In this document: one piece after another, positions 25,609 to 36,989 of the stretch
Layout: every line of letters begins with the position of its first letter
How positions within the stretch are numbered: the first letter of the stretch is position 1
DNA from: Methylobacterium sp. E-065
GTDB lineage: Bacteria > Pseudomonadota > Alphaproteobacteria > Rhizobiales > Beijerinckiaceae
Reading direction: 5' to 3'
Assembly: GCF_022829605.1 (NCBI RefSeq)
Contig: NZ_JAKSYD010000046.1
Coordinates: forward strand, 62,001-126,000
DNA: 64,000 nt
Position numbers and translations under genes: made by a program
The notes under the pieces: model-generated
Database searches by the model: none
What the model was told of the DNA's origin: nothing
The model's input: the letters and a program-made list of their open reading frames with translations, nothing else

Positions 25609-26664
25609 ATGCCAACATCCAACAAAAAGTCGGCCCTGGCGGTCGCCCCCGCCCTTGGCCTCACCGGCCCCTTGATCCTCGCGGGGACGAACGCCGCCGA
25701 GGCGCACGTTAAATGGTTCTGCGCCTTCGACGTGGCCGGGCAGCCGCAGGGCCTCGAACAGGTCCTCTGTCTCGACTTCGAGTGGCTCACCGGCCTCGCG
25801 CTGCTCTGCCTGATGTTCGGATGCTTGGCGGAGGGCACGCCCCTGGGCGGCGCGCTGCTCAACGCCCTCGATCGCGTGACCACGCGGATCCGCACCGACA
25901 CGGAGTTGCTGGTCCGCGCCACGCTGGGCTTCTTCCTCGTTTCGCTGTTCGTCCTCGGCGGCATCATCCTGACGCCGGAGCTGAAGACCGACGTGGCCTG
26001 GATCCCGTGGTTTCAGCTCGCGCTCGCCGGCTGCCTGATCTGGCGCCGCACGATGCCGATCACAGGCCTGGGCCTCGTCTTCCTGTTCAGCTACGCGACC
26101 GCGCAATACGGGCTGTTCCACCTCGCTGACTATCCGATCTTCCTCGGGATCGCCGTCTACCTGATCGTGCAGGGACTCGACCTGAAGCCCTTCGACATCC
26201 GCCCCCTCGACCTCGTCCGCTGGTCCGCCGCGGTCACGCTGATGTGGGCCTCGATTGAGAAGTGGGCCTATCCGGAATGGTCGGCGCCGCTGCTCGCCGC
26301 CAAGCCGCAGATGACCATGGGCGCGACCCCCGAATTGTTCATGCAGGCCGCCGGCGTGATCGAGTTCACCCTCGCCTTCGCGCTGATCTGGACGCCCCTG
26401 GTCCGGCGCTGCGCGGCGATCATCCTGGCGGCGATCTTCGTCTCGGCGATCGTCGAATTCGGCAAAGTGGACGCGATCGGCCATTCCGGGATCATCGTGG
26501 TTCTGTTGGCGATCGCCGCCGACGATGTCCGGGTTCGGGTGCGGGCACGCCAAGTGCTCCTGGCGCCGGCTTGGTACGGCGCGGCGCTGGCGGCCTTCCT
26601 GTTCCTCTACTACGCGGGCCACGCAGCCCTGTTCGGCGGCCTCGGAACCCTGCCGGTCATCTGA
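25609..26664 (+). CDS. Polytopic membrane protein, DoxX-like, unknown
   Basis: About 351 residues with roughly nine membrane segments, for example LTGLALLCLMFGCL, ATLGFFLVSLFVLGGIIL and AAIILAAIFVSAIVEFG. The N-terminal region looks like a signal or first helix (VAPALGLTGPLILAG), followed by AHVKWFCAFDVAGQP, a conserved-looking motif. The later part (WASIEKWAYPEWS, then GVIEFTLAFAL) resembles DoxX-type quinol-associated membrane proteins, which is a weak similarity. The ATG at 25609 is preferred over 25537 because CGAGGG precedes it and the upstream stretch is AT-rich. Function unknown. Confidence 0.7.
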   Translation: MPTSNKKSALAVAPALGLTGPLILAGTNAAEAHVKWFCAFDVAGQPQGLEQVLCLDFEWLTGLALLCLMFGCLAEGTPLGGALLNALDRVTTRIRTDTELLVRATLGFFLVSLFVLGGIILTPELKTDVAWIPWFQLALAGCLIWRRTMPITGLGLVFLFSYATAQYGLFHLADYPIFLGIAVYLIVQGLDLKPFDIRPLDLVRWSAAVTLMWASIEKWAYPEWSAPLLAAKPQMTMGATPELFMQAAGVIEFTLAFALIWTPLVRRCAAIILAAIFVSAIVEFGKVDAIGHSGIIVVLLAIAADDVRVRVRARQVLLAPAWYGAALAAFLFLYYAGHAALFGGLGTLPVI

Positions 26665-26682
26665 CGGCGGCTCGGACCGGAA

Positions 26683-27390
26683 TCATCGCGCCGCCAGCAG
26701 CGGCGCGATCACGTCGGTCAGGCCGTTGATCAGGATCTGCGTGCCGACGCAGAGCAGCAGGAAGGCGAACAGGCGTCCGACCACCCGGGCCCGGGCCGGG
26801 CCGATGAGCGCCACGACCCGGTCGGCCGAGGCGTACAGGAGGGCGACCGTAACGGCGACCACCAGCGCCGCCACCGTGACGCCGAAATAGAAACCGGCCC
26901 GCTCGGCGTAAGCCGCCGGCCGGTTCGCGCCCAGGGTGATCGCCACGGCGATCGTGCCCGGTCCGGTGGTGAACGGCAGGGTCAGCGGAAAAAAGGCGAT
27001 CTCGGAGAGCGCCGCGGTGGGTACCGGCTCGGAGGGGGCCGCAGCGCCCGGCCCGGCCGAGCCCGACGCCTCGGCCTGCTTGCGCGCCTCGCGGGCTTCC
27101 GGCCGGTTGAGCTGGGTCCAGGCTGACGACATCACCACCAGCCCGCCCGCGACGCGCAGGGCCGCCAGGGTGACGCCGAAGAAGTTGAGGATCGGCGTCC
27201 CGGCCCAGAGAGCGCCCAGCATGACCAGCGCCGCGTAGACACCGATCCGGCGCGACAGGAGTACGCGCTCGGCGTGACTGTAGGCGCTCGTCACCTGGGC
27301 AAAGATGAAAGCGCCGCCGATCGGGTTGACGATCGCGACCAGGCCCGAAAGGGCGAGCAGGAACTGCTGGACGGTGAAATCGATGCTCAT
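26683..27390 (-). CDS. MarC-family integral membrane protein
   Basis: A 235-residue six-helix protein of the MarC/UPF0056 family: TVQQFLLALSGLVAIVNPIG at the start, LPFTTGPGTIAVAITLG in the second half, and FLLLCVGTQILINGLTDVI at the end. Between about residues 100 and 125 is a Pro/Ala-rich loop. Despite the name, MarC has no proven role in multidrug resistance; the family is sometimes described as NAAT-type transporters. The gene converges with the unknown membrane protein (18 nt apart) and stands alone. Confidence 0.88.
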   Translation of the reverse strand: MSIDFTVQQFLLALSGLVAIVNPIGGAFIFAQVTSAYSHAERVLLSRRIGVYAALVMLGALWAGTPILNFFGVTLAALRVAGGLVVMSSAWTQLNRPEAREARKQAEASGSAGPGAAAPSEPVPTAALSEIAFFPLTLPFTTGPGTIAVAITLGANRPAAYAERAGFYFGVTVAALVVAVTVALLYASADRVVALIGPARARVVGRLFAFLLLCVGTQILINGLTDVIAPLLAAR

Positions 27391-27426
27391 CAGGATCGGT
27401 CCGTGCGGGCCGTCCTCCTAAGCAAA

Positions 27427-27450
27427 GTTGCGTTGGCACGCCAACGCAAC
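27427..27450 (-). terminator. Perfect 10-bp hairpin between methyltransferase and marC
   Basis: GTTGCGTTGG (27427-27436) and CCAACGCAAC (27441-27450) with a 4-nt loop. Read on the minus strand it lies downstream of the methyltransferase stop and is followed by TTTGCTT, so it could terminate that transcript. It could also lie in the marC leader. Confidence 0.5.
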
Positions 27451-27454
27451 CTCC

Positions 27455-27524
27455 GCTTAGGTTCTTCGTCGATCGCAGGTTTTCGTCGCGAAACCGGCAG
27501 CCACTTTTGCGAAACGTGCTTAGG
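27455..27524 (+). repeat. Dispersed Hyphomicrobiales-type intergenic repeat, copy 2
   Basis: Reads GCTTAGGTTCTTCGTCGATC, then GGTTTTCGTCGCGAAACCGG and CAGCCACTTTTGCGAAACGT. It matches the reverse complement of 63570-63634 closely over the last ~45 nt. It lies 60 nt from the end of the methyltransferase gene, in the intergenic gap before marC. Confidence 0.7.
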
Positions 27525-27583
27525 CCACCGGGCGCGCCGACGGAATCCGGTTTCCGCCGCCGGCCGCCCGTGCCAACGCCCGC

Positions 27584-28318
27584 TCAGCCCGGGGCGGGCG
27601 CCGGCACCAGCACCCGGGCCGGGGCGAGGCGGCGGGCGCGCCGCACCTGCCGCACCGTGACCGGCCGGTAGAGCTGCTTCGTCGCGTCGACCACGTGCAG
27701 GCCCGCGAAGGGCAGGGACAGGCTGGTGCCGGTCCACTCCCAGGCCGGCCCGGTGCGCAGCATCAGCCGCGAGCGCACCGGCGGCATGTAGAGCGTCTCG
27801 GTCCAGTTCACCGGCGAGAACAGCGTCTCGCGCATCAGCCGGCCGAGCTGCGAGCGGCTGTAGGGCTGACCATGGCCGAAGGGTGTCGCCTCCCGCCGGG
27901 CCCAGACCCCCCGCCGGTTCGGCACCACCAGAATCATCCGCCCGCCGGGGGTGAGGGTCCGCCACACCTCCTGGAGCAGCTCCGAAGGGCTCTCGACGGC
28001 TTCGAGGGCGTGGATGAGCAGGATCCGGTCGACGGCGGATTCGGGCAGCGGCATCATGGTGGGATCGGCCAGCGCCGTGCAGGATCGGCCGCTCGCCGGC
28101 CAGTTCACGACACCCTGGCTGATCGGCATGAACGCGAGGGTGCGTTCGGCGATACAGTGGATCGGGCCGAGATACGGCATCGCGTAGCCGATCCCGAGCA
28201 CACGCAGGCCCGAGACCGAGCCGAGGAACGCGTCGATCGATCGGCCGACCACGCGATGCGTCGTGCGGCCCAGGGGGCTGGCATAGAAGGCCCGCAAATC
28301 GTTGACGTCGAGACGCAT
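27584..28318 (-). CDS. SAM-dependent methyltransferase, class I
   Basis: About 244 residues. The Rossmann-like core is seen as SGLRVLGIGYAMPYLGP (motif I, with GIG in place of GxG), LPESAVDRILLIHALEAVES (motif IV region) and VWRTLTPGGRMILVVPNRRG (post-motif). This is the Methyltransf_11 pattern. The Pro/Ala/Arg-rich tail is probably disordered. The start ATG at 28318 (MRLDVNDLRAFYAS) fits the family better than an upstream in-frame start. It is divergent from the glyoxalase II gene with a 153-nt gap, a pairing I recall from other alphaproteobacteria. Substrate unknown. Confidence 0.82.
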   Translation of the reverse strand: MRLDVNDLRAFYASPLGRTTHRVVGRSIDAFLGSVSGLRVLGIGYAMPYLGPIHCIAERTLAFMPISQGVVNWPASGRSCTALADPTMMPLPESAVDRILLIHALEAVESPSELLQEVWRTLTPGGRMILVVPNRRGVWARREATPFGHGQPYSRSQLGRLMRETLFSPVNWTETLYMPPVRSRLMLRTGPAWEWTGTSLSLPFAGLHVVDATKQLYRPVTVRQVRRARRLAPARVLVPAPAPG

Positions 28319-28471
28319 GAAGAGGCAGGCTACCGACACGGGAACGGTCGCCGTACTCAATGGTGACCCGGGTCGCCCGCGGCAAGCGTTACGGAACCGA
28401 AGTACGCGGAACCCGGCCGTGGGACCGCCTGTTCACGGCGACAGCGTTTGCGCCCCGAGGAGAATCCCCCG

Positions 28472-29248
28472 ATGGCCGCCCAGACCGAGATCCGCACCTT
28501 CCTCTGCCGCAGCGACAATATCGGCGTCCTGATTCGCGATCCCGCCACCGGGGCCTGCGCGGCGATCGACGTGCCGGAGGCCGACGCGGTGTTGAGGGTG
28601 CTCGATGAGACCGGCTGGCGGCTCACCGACATCCTCGTGACGCACCGGCACGCCGATCACGTCGAAGGCATCCCCGCGCTGAAGCAGGCCACCGGCGCCC
28701 GGGTCGTCGCGCCCGCCAAAGCCGGCGACGCAGTCCCCCTGGTGGATGTCACCGTCCGGGAGGGCGACACGGTAAAGGTCGGCGGTCTCACCGCGCAGGT
28801 CTGGGAGACGCCGGGCCATTGCGCCGATCACGTCACGTACTGGTTTTCTGAGGCGGGGCTTGTCTGCGCCGGCGACACGCTGTTCACCCTCGGCTGCGGC
28901 CGGGTGATGGAGAGCCCGCCCGAGACCCTTTACCGATCCCTGCGGCGCTTCGACGATCTCCCCGATTCCGCTCAAGTCTTCAGCGGCCACGACTACGTAC
29001 TCTCCAATGCGCGCTTCGCCCTGGCGGCCGAGCCGGACAACGCAGCGCTCAAGACCCGCTTCGCCGAGGCCGAAACCGCGAAGGCGGAGAGCCGTTTTCT
29101 CGTTCCCTCGACCATGGGCACAGAGCGCGCCACCAACCCGTTCCTGCGCTGCGCAGTCCCTGCACTGGCTAAATCCGTCGATCTGCCACCAGGAAGCGAT
29201 CCAGAATCGGTCTTCGTCGCTCTTAGGGCGTGGAAGAACCGCTTCTGA
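28472..29248 (+). CDS. gloB: Hydroxyacylglutathione hydrolase (glyoxalase II)
   Basis: A 258-residue metallo-beta-lactamase-fold enzyme that hydrolyses S-lactoylglutathione to lactate and glutathione in methylglyoxal detoxification. The dinuclear metal motif THRHADHVEG gives His58, His60, Asp62 and His63. Further ligands are in TPGHCADHV, CAGDTLFTLGCGR and SGHDYVLSNARFA. The C-terminal glutathione-binding domain includes ERATNPFLRC, typical of GloB. The ATG at 28472 has GAGGAG 9 nt upstream. Full family length. Confidence 0.94.
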   Translation: MAAQTEIRTFLCRSDNIGVLIRDPATGACAAIDVPEADAVLRVLDETGWRLTDILVTHRHADHVEGIPALKQATGARVVAPAKAGDAVPLVDVTVREGDTVKVGGLTAQVWETPGHCADHVTYWFSEAGLVCAGDTLFTLGCGRVMESPPETLYRSLRRFDDLPDSAQVFSGHDYVLSNARFALAAEPDNAALKTRFAEAETAKAESRFLVPSTMGTERATNPFLRCAVPALAKSVDLPPGSDPESVFVALRAWKNRF

Positions 29249-29451
29249 CGCAGGGATAACGAGAAAAATTTGTTGCCTTCTCAAGGCAAACTGACACATA
29301 GGAGTGTTTAAGCGGACTAAATCCGCTCAGGTTAACGGGCTCCCGGGGGGAAGCCGTAACGTCAACGCGAAGCGCCGGGACGCTTCAGCCGGTATGATGG
29401 GGGTCCGTCTCGCCCTACCACCTGTCCACTTCCCGCCTTCCGCTGCCTTTT

Positions 29452-30174
29452 TTGAAGCCAGAATCTGACGGGTCCAAGGAAGAGGCGCTGAGCGCCAAAT
29501 CTAAGCTCTCCGTCGCCGAGGTCGCCGATACCGGCACGCCCCGGGACGCGGCTGATGTGCCTGGCGGATCGAGGCCACGCGCACCCGTAGCTGCCGACGT
29601 TCGGCTGCTCGGCATCGCCACCGAGCATCTCTCCCGGCTCGGCCCCAAGCGCGTGACGGTGGTGGCCGTCGCCGCCGAAGCGGGCATGACCCACGCCAAC
29701 GTCTACCGCTACTTCCCGTCGAAGGACGCACTCCTCGACGCTGTGGCAGGGCGCTGGCTGCGCGAGGTCGAAGCCCGGCTCTCCGGCATCGCCGACGCAC
29801 CCGACCCGGCTGACGACAAGATCGAGCGTCTCCTTACCGCGCTGGCCACCGTTCAACGCGACGCGCTGGTCGACGAGCCGAACCTGTTCGCAGTCCATCT
29901 CGACGCCACCGTGGCGGCCCGGCCGATCGCCCGGCGGCACCGTGTCCGCCTGCGCAGCCTCGTGGAGCGGGTCGTCGAGGAGGGAATCACCTCCGGGATC
30001 TTCTCGGCCCGGGACCGGGAGCGGGCGATCGCCTACATCTTCGATGCGAGCTACCGCTTCACGCATCCCCTGGCGATCCAGCATGATGCCGAAGTGCCGC
30101 GCGATCTGATCGAGGCGCGCTTCGGCGCCGTCATTCACGCGATCCAGAGGGTTCTGCGATCCGGGGTTCTCTGA
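29452..30174 (+). CDS. TetR/AcrR-family transcriptional regulator
   Basis: Up to 240 residues. The DNA-binding helix-turn-helix is VTVVAVAAEAGMTHANVYRYFPSK DALLDAV in shortened view: AEAGMTHANVYRYFPSKD, preceded by TEHLSRLGPKRVTV. The ligand-binding half is all-helical. The first ~50 residues are a Ser/Ala/Pro-rich extension not normal for TetR. The longest frame starts with TTG at 29452 without a clear ribosome-binding site, so the true start may be a downstream GTG. No adjacent target operon is obvious, because it lies between gloB and mdh. A terminator follows. Confidence 0.85.
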   Translation: MKPESDGSKEEALSAKSKLSVAEVADTGTPRDAADVPGGSRPRAPVAADVRLLGIATEHLSRLGPKRVTVVAVAAEAGMTHANVYRYFPSKDALLDAVAGRWLREVEARLSGIADAPDPADDKIERLLTALATVQRDALVDEPNLFAVHLDATVAARPIARRHRVRLRSLVERVVEEGITSGIFSARDRERAIAYIFDASYRFTHPLAIQHDAEVPRDLIEARFGAVIHAIQRVLRSGVL

Positions 30175-30205
30175 CAAACCCGACGCCAGCGTGACGGATT
30201 CTCCG

Positions 30206-30233
30206 AGGCCCGGACCCTAAATCCGGGCCTTTG
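30206..30233 (+). terminator. Terminator after the TetR regulator gene
   Basis: A perfect 9-bp stem AGGCCCGGA/TCCGGGCCT with a 7-nt loop (CCCTAAA), followed by TTGC. Short T run, but a strong stem placed 31 nt after the stop. Confidence 0.65.
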
Positions 30234-31540
<1,307 letters not shown>

Positions 31541-31652
31541 CCGGTAAGCGGAGACCGGGCAGCGCGTTGGGTTCGGAGATCCAATTTCCGATCGCTTGAT
31601 CTCACGACGCGCCGTTCGCTTCCACCTATTCGCTCCTCCCTACGAGGCTCCG

Positions 31653-32849
31653 ATGAATATTCACGAATATCAGGCCAAGGCCGTGCTGAAGGAGTTCGGC
31701 CTGCCCGTCTCCCGCGGCGTGGCCATTTTCAACCCGTCGGAGGCCGAGGCCGCCGCCAAGGAGCTCGGCGGCCCCGTCTGGGTCGTGAAGAGCCAGATCC
31801 ACGCGGGCGGCCGCGGGAAGGGCACCTTCAAGGGCGCGCCCGAGGGCGCCAAGGGCGGCGTGCGTGTCACCAAGTCGATCGACGAGGTGAAGCAATATGC
31901 CGGCGAGATGCTCGGCCAGACCCTGGTCACGATCCAGACCGGGCCGGCCGGCAAGCAGGTCAACCGCCTCTATATCGAGGAAGGTGCGCAGATCGCCGAA
32001 GAGTTCTACCTCTCGATGCTGGTCGATCGCGTCACCGGCGGAGTCGCCTTCGTGGTCTCCACCGAGGGTGGCATGGACATCGAGGCGGTGGCCCACGACA
32101 CGCCCGAGAAGATCCATACGATCGCGGTCGATCCGGCCACGGGCGTGATGCCTCATCACGGCCGCGCCGTCGCCAAGGCGCTGGGCCTCACCGGCGCCCA
32201 GGCCAAGGAAGCCGCGTCGCTGACGGAAAAACTCTACGCGGCGTTCATGTCCAAGGACATGAGCATGCTGGAGATCAATCCTCTGGTGCTCACGTCAGAC
32301 GGCCATCTCAAGTGCCTCGACGCCAAGATCTCGTTCGACTCGAACGCGCTCTACAAGCACGCCGATATCGTCGCCCTGCGGGACGAGACCGAGGAGGACG
32401 CCAAGGAGATCGAGGCGTCGAAATATGACCTCGCCTACATCGCGCTCGACGGCACGATCGGCTGCATGGTCAACGGCGCCGGCCTCGCCATGGCGACGCT
32501 GGACATCATCAAGCTCTACGGCGAGGAGCCGGCGAACTTCCTCGATGTCGGCGGCGGCGCTTCCGAAGAGAAGGTCACGGCGGCGTTCAAGATCATCACC
32601 GCCGATCCGCAGGTGAAGGGGATCCTCGTCAACATCTTCGGCGGGATCATGAAGTGCGACGTGATCGCCAATGGCGTCATCGCTGCGGTCAAGGCGGTGG
32701 GCCTGCAGGTGCCCCTGGTGGTGCGCCTGGAAGGCACCAACGTCGAGGAAGGCAAGGCGATCATCCGCAATTCCGGCCTCAACGTGATTCCGGCGGACGA
32801 CCTCGACGACGCTGCCCAGAAGATCGTTGCCGCCGTGAAGGGAGCCTGA
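31653..32849 (+). CDS. sucC: Succinate-CoA ligase (ADP-forming) subunit beta
   Basis: A 398-residue ATP-grasp subunit. [16 protein letters not shown] opens the nucleotide-binding domain, with [14 protein letters not shown] and the metal-binding acid cluster later. [18 protein letters not shown] and [16 protein letters not shown] are the CoA-ligase domain that contacts the alpha subunit; GT(N) in [12 protein letters not shown] is typical. Together with SucD it converts succinyl-CoA to succinate with ATP formation. sucD begins 2 nt after its stop. Length and motifs are standard. Confidence 0.97.
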   Translation: MNIHEYQAKAVLKEFGLPVSRGVAIFNPSEAEAAAKELGGPVWVVKSQIHAGGRGKGTFKGAPEGAKGGVRVTKSIDEVKQYAGEMLGQTLVTIQTGPAGKQVNRLYIEEGAQIAEEFYLSMLVDRVTGGVAFVVSTEGGMDIEAVAHDTPEKIHTIAVDPATGVMPHHGRAVAKALGLTGAQAKEAASLTEKLYAAFMSKDMSMLEINPLVLTSDGHLKCLDAKISFDSNALYKHADIVALRDETEEDAKEIEASKYDLAYIALDGTIGCMVNGAGLAMATLDIIKLYGEEPANFLDVGGGASEEKVTAAFKIITADPQVKGILVNIFGGIMKCDVIANGVIAAVKAVGLQVPLVVRLEGTNVEEGKAIIRNSGLNVIPADDLDDAAQKIVAAVKGA

Positions 32850-32851
32850 TC

Positions 32852-33736
32852 ATGTCGGTGATGATCGACGCCAATACCAAGGTCATCTGCCAGGGCTTCA
32901 CCGGCAAGAACGGGACCTTCCACTCCGAGCAGGCCATCGCGTACGGCACCAAGATGGTCGGCGGCACCTCCCCGGGTAAGGGCGGCGCGACTCATCTCGG
33001 CCTGCCTGTCTTCGACACGGTGGCGGAGGCCCGCGAGGCCACCGGTGCCGACGCTTCGGTTGTCTACGTGCCGCCGCCCGGCGCGGCGGATGCGATCTGC
33101 GAGGCCATCGCCGCCGAGATCCCGCTGATCGTCTGCATCACCGAGGGCATTCCGGTGCTCGACATGGTACGGGTGAAGCGGGCGCTCATCGGCTCGAAGT
33201 CGCGCCTGGTCGGGCCGAACTGCCCCGGCATCGTCACCGCGGGCGAGTCGAAGATCGGCATCATGCCGGCCAACATCTTCCGCCGGGGCTCGGTCGGCAT
33301 CGTGTCGCGTTCCGGCACGCTGACCTACGAGGCGGTGTTCCAGACCTCGAATGCCGGCCTCGGCCAGACCACGGCGGTCGGCATCGGCGGCGATCCGGTG
33401 AAGGGCACCGAGTTCATCGACGTGCTGGAGCTGTTCCTGGCCGACCCGAAGACCGAGTCGATCGTGATGATCGGCGAGATCGGCGGCTCAGCCGAGGAGG
33501 AAGCCGCGCAGTTCCTGCGTGACGAGGCCAAGCGCGGCCGGAAGAAGCCGATGGTCGGCTTCATCGCCGGCCGCACGGCGCCTCCGGGCCGACGCATGGG
33601 CCATGCCGGCGCGATCATCTCGGGCGGCAAGGGTGGCGCCGAGGACAAGATCGCCGCCATGGAGGCCGCGGGCATCCGCGTGTCGCCGTCGCCGGCCCGG
33701 CTGGGCTCGACGCTGGTCGAGGTCCTGAAGGGCTGA
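32852..33736 (+). CDS. sucD: Succinate-CoA ligase subunit alpha
   Basis: A 294-residue CoA-binding subunit. The CoA domain has [17 protein letters not shown] and [31 protein letters not shown] is the subunit-contact region. The phosphorylated histidine is His251 in [19 protein letters not shown]. It follows sucC by 2 nt with GGGAGCC ahead of the ATG. A stem-loop with a short T run ends the unit 69 nt downstream, so sucCD may be separated transcriptionally from sucA. Confidence 0.97.
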   Translation: MSVMIDANTKVICQGFTGKNGTFHSEQAIAYGTKMVGGTSPGKGGATHLGLPVFDTVAEAREATGADASVVYVPPPGAADAICEAIAAEIPLIVCITEGIPVLDMVRVKRALIGSKSRLVGPNCPGIVTAGESKIGIMPANIFRRGSVGIVSRSGTLTYEAVFQTSNAGLGQTTAVGIGGDPVKGTEFIDVLELFLADPKTESIVMIGEIGGSAEEEAAQFLRDEAKRGRKKPMVGFIAGRTAPPGRRMGHAGAIISGGKGGAEDKIAAMEAAGIRVSPSPARLGSTLVEVLKG

Positions 33737-33804
33737 GTTCCAGGCGACAGCGTTGCAGCCATCGCAGGGCTGCAACACCCATATCGGACAGACGATAAAT
33801 TCAG

Positions 33805-33828
33805 CGGGGCGGCCACCCGCCCCGTTTC
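33805..33828 (+). terminator. Terminator-like hairpin between sucD and sucA
   Basis: CGGGGCGG/CCGCCCCG stem (33805-33812 with 33817-33824), 4-nt loop, followed by TTTCGG. A second weaker stem GTTGCAGC/GCTGCAAC lies at about 33752-33776. The 170-nt gap, much longer than elsewhere in the cluster, fits a transcription break before sucA. Confidence 0.6.
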
Positions 33829-33906
33829 GGTTTGAAGGCGATCCGCCGCGCGGACGGAACGCCTGAAGGGCAGGGCAGCCTGCCCGCGCGATAGGATGGA
33901 CGCACC

Positions 33907-36897
33907 ATGGCACGCCAGGATGTGAACGAAGCGCTCCTCGAAACCTCGTTCCTCTACGGCGCCAACGCCGCCTACATCGAGGAATTGCAGGCCGCCTATG
34001 CCCGCAACCCGGCTTCGGTGGATCCCGAGTGGCAGGCCTTCTTCAAGGGCCTCGGCGAGGACGAGACGCTCGTCGAGAAGAACGCCGCCGGTGCCTCCTG
34101 GGAGAGACCGAACTGGCCAGTGCCGCTAAACGGCGAGCTGGTCTCGGCGCTCGACGGCAATTGGGGCGCCCTGGAGAAGGCGGTCGGCGACCGGATCGTC
34201 GCCCGCGATGCCAAGGAGGCCAAGCCCGGCAAGCCGCAGGACAGCGTCACCGCGACCACCGGCGTCTCGGTCGAGCAGGCCGCCAAGGATTCGGTGCGGG
34301 CGATCATGCTGATCCGCTCCTACCGCATGCGCGGCCACCTGCACGCCAAGCTCGATCCGCTGGGCCTTGCGCCGCGGGGCGATCACGAGGAGCTGCACCC
34401 GCAGCATTATGGCTTCACCGAGGAGACTGACTGGGACCGGCCGATCTTCCTCGACAACGTGCTCGGCCTCCAGTTCGGCACGATCCGCGAGATCGTCGAT
34501 ATCCTGGAGCGGACCTACTGCCAGACGCTCGGCGTCGAGTTCATGCACATCTCCGACCCCGCCGAGAAGGCGTGGATCCAGGAGCGCATCGAGGGTAAGG
34601 ACAAGGAGATTTCCTTCACCCCCGAGGGCCGGCGCGCGATCCTCAACAAGCTGATCGAGGGCGAGGGCTTCGAGAAGTTCCTCGATCTGAAGTACACCGG
34701 CACCAAGCGCTTCGGCCTCGACGGCAGCGAGGCGATGATCCCGGCCATGGAGCAGATCATCAAGCGCGGCGGCGCGCTCGGCGTGCGCGAGATCGTGCTC
34801 GGCATGGCCCATCGCGGCCGGCTGAACGTGCTGACCAACGTGATGGCGAAGCCCTTCCGGGCGGTGTTCCACGAGTTCAAGGGCGGCTCGGCCTCCCCGG
34901 CCGAGGTCGAGGGCTCGGGCGACGTGAAGTACCACCTGGGCGCGTCCTCGGACCGCGCCTTCGACGGCAACAACGTCCACCTGTCGCTCACCGCCAACCC
35001 ATCGCACCTGGAGATCGTCGATCCGGTGGTGCTCGGTAAGGTCCGCGCCAAGCAGGACCAGTGGGCCAAGCCCAACATCGAGCGCCGCACGGTGCTGCCG
35101 CTGCTGATCCACGGCGATGCCGCCTTCGCGGGCCAGGGCGTGGTTGCGGAGTGCTTCGGCCTCTCGGGCCTGAAGGGCCATCGTACCGGTGGTTCGATCC
35201 ACTTCATCATCAACAACCAGATCGGCTTCACCACCGATCCGCGCTTCTCGCGCTCCTCTCCCTATCCGTCCGACGTCGCCAAGATGGTCGAGGCGCCGAT
35301 CTTCCACTGCAACGGCGACGATCCGGAAGCCGTCACCTTCGCGGCGAAGGTCGCCGTCGAGTACCGCCAGAAGTTCGGCAAGCCGGTCGTGATCGACATG
35401 CTGTGCTACCGCCGCTTCGGCCACAACGAGGGCGACGAGCCAGCCTTCACCCAGCCGAAGATGTATCAGCGGATCCGCAAGCATCCGTCGGTGCTGGAGA
35501 CCTACGGCCGCAAGCTGGTCGAGAACGGCTCCGTCACCCAGGAGGCGCTGGACGCTCGCAAGGCCGAGTTCCGGCAGTTGCTCGATACCGAGCTCGACGT
35601 CGCCAACAACTACAAGGCCAACAAGGCCGATTGGCTCGACGGGCGGTGGTCCGGCGTGAAGGCCGTGCACGAGGACGTGGACGACCCGCGCCGCGGGCGC
35701 ACCGCCGTGCCGGCCGAGACGCTGCAGGAGATCGGACGGAAGATCACGCAGGTGCCGCCGGGCTTCCACCTGCACCGGACGATCCAGCGTTTCATGGACA
35801 ACCGCGCCAAGGCGGTGGAAACCGGAACGGGTATCGATTGGGCGACCGCCGAGGCGCTCGCCTTCGGGGCGACACTGCTCGACGGCAACCGGGTCCGGCT
35901 CTCGGGCCAAGATGTCGAGCGCGGCACCTTCTCGCAGCGCCACGCCGTGGTGATCGATCAGGAGAACGAGCAGCGCTTCACGCCGCTGAACGCCATCCGC
36001 GACGGGCAGGCATCCATCGAGATCATCAACTCGATGCTCTCCGAGGAGGCGGTGCTCGGCTTCGAGTACGGCTACTCGCTGGCCGAGCCGAACGCCCTGG
36101 TCTTGTGGGAGGCGCAGTTCGGCGACTTCGCCAACGGCGCCCAGGTGGTGATCGACCAGTTCATCGCGTCCGGCGAGCGCAAGTGGCTGCGCATGTCCGG
36201 CCTCGTGCTGCTGCTGCCGCACGGCTACGAGGGGCAGGGGCCCGAGCATTCCTCCGCCCGCCTGGAGCGCTACCTCCAGGCCTGCGCCGAGGACAACATG
36301 CAGGTCGCCAACGTAACGACCCCGGCGAACTACTTCCACATCTTGCGCCGGCAGCTGAAGCGCGACTTCCGCAAGCCGCTTGTGCTGATGACGCCGAAAT
36401 CGCTGCTGCGCCACAAGCGCGCCGTCTCGAACCTCGACGCGCTGGCCGAGGGCTCGACCTTCCATCGCGTCCTCTGGGACGATGCAGAGGAGGAGGGCGC
36501 GCCCAACAAGCTGGTGCGCGACGACAAGATCCGCCGCGTCGTGCTGAGCTCGGGCAAGGTCTATTACGATCTGCTGGAGGAGCGGGAGAAGCGCGGCCTC
36601 AACGACATCTACCTGATGCGCGTCGAGCAGCTGTACCCGTTCCCGCTCAAGGCGCTGGCCAACGAGATGGCCCGCTTCCGCAACGCCGACGTGATCTGGT
36701 GCCAGGAAGAGCCAAAGAACATGGGCTCCTGGGCCTTCGTCGAACCCTACCTCGAATGGGTGCTCGGTCAGGCCGGCTCCGCGGTCAAGCGGGCCCGCTA
36801 TGTCGGCCGCCCGGCCTCGGCTTCCACGGCCGTGGGCCAGATGTCGAAGCACCAGGCGCAGCTTCAGGCGTTCCTCAACGAGGCCCTCGCGGTCTGA
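33907..36897 (+). CDS. sucA: 2-oxoglutarate dehydrogenase E1 component
   Basis: A 996-residue ThDP-dependent decarboxylase. The N-terminal E2-binding stretch has [32 protein letters not shown]. The ThDP domain has [13 protein letters not shown] and [37 protein letters not shown] and [16 protein letters not shown] carry active-site His residues. The C-terminal domain ends with [16 protein letters not shown]. It forms the 2-oxoglutarate dehydrogenase complex with SucB and Lpd, encoded just downstream. Full-length and intact. Confidence 0.97.
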   Translation: MARQDVNEALLETSFLYGANAAYIEELQAAYARNPASVDPEWQAFFKGLGEDETLVEKNAAGASWERPNWPVPLNGELVSALDGNWGALEKAVGDRIVARDAKEAKPGKPQDSVTATTGVSVEQAAKDSVRAIMLIRSYRMRGHLHAKLDPLGLAPRGDHEELHPQHYGFTEETDWDRPIFLDNVLGLQFGTIREIVDILERTYCQTLGVEFMHISDPAEKAWIQERIEGKDKEISFTPEGRRAILNKLIEGEGFEKFLDLKYTGTKRFGLDGSEAMIPAMEQIIKRGGALGVREIVLGMAHRGRLNVLTNVMAKPFRAVFHEFKGGSASPAEVEGSGDVKYHLGASSDRAFDGNNVHLSLTANPSHLEIVDPVVLGKVRAKQDQWAKPNIERRTVLPLLIHGDAAFAGQGVVAECFGLSGLKGHRTGGSIHFIINNQIGFTTDPRFSRSSPYPSDVAKMVEAPIFHCNGDDPEAVTFAAKVAVEYRQKFGKPVVIDMLCYRRFGHNEGDEPAFTQPKMYQRIRKHPSVLETYGRKLVENGSVTQEALDARKAEFRQLLDTELDVANNYKANKADWLDGRWSGVKAVHEDVDDPRRGRTAVPAETLQEIGRKITQVPPGFHLHRTIQRFMDNRAKAVETGTGIDWATAEALAFGATLLDGNRVRLSGQDVERGTFSQRHAVVIDQENEQRFTPLNAIRDGQASIEIINSMLSEEAVLGFEYGYSLAEPNALVLWEAQFGDFANGAQVVIDQFIASGERKWLRMSGLVLLLPHGYEGQGPEHSSARLERYLQACAEDNMQVANVTTPANYFHILRRQLKRDFRKPLVLMTPKSLLRHKRAVSNLDALAEGSTFHRVLWDDAEEEGAPNKLVRDDKIRRVVLSSGKVYYDLLEEREKRGLNDIYLMRVEQLYPFPLKALANEMARFRNADVIWCQEEPKNMGSWAFVEPYLEWVLGQAGSAVKRARYVGRPASASTAVGQMSKHQAQLQAFLNEALAV

Positions 36898-36909
36898 TTT
36901 TTGGGATTT

Positions 36910-36935
36910 GGCGGCGGCCCGCTCGGGCCGCCGCC
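36910..36935 (+). promoter_or_regulatory. Strong hairpin in the sucA-sucB spacer
   Basis: GGCGGCGGCCC (36910-36920), loop GCTC, GGGCCGCCGCC (36925-36935): a perfect 11-bp stem 12 nt after the sucA stop. T residues precede rather than follow it, so it is unlikely to stop transcription going forward. It may protect or process the mRNA, or tune the SucA to SucB ratio. Confidence 0.55.
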
Positions 36936-36989
36936 GTCACTGTCCAGGCCGTCCGGCACGGCCGAACCGATCCGGAAGTGCGAAACGAC

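Noticed and set aside
28392..28440. Two GGAAC boxes upstream of gloB
   Set aside because: Neither is followed by CGTT at the right distance; the nearer one has TGTT after 17 nt, which is not enough.
34126..36852. A 908-codon open frame on the minus strand opposite sucA
   Set aside because: It is a shadow of sucA produced by high GC and few stop codons. The translation is Arg/Leu/Gly-rich without domains, whereas sucA itself has every E1 motif.
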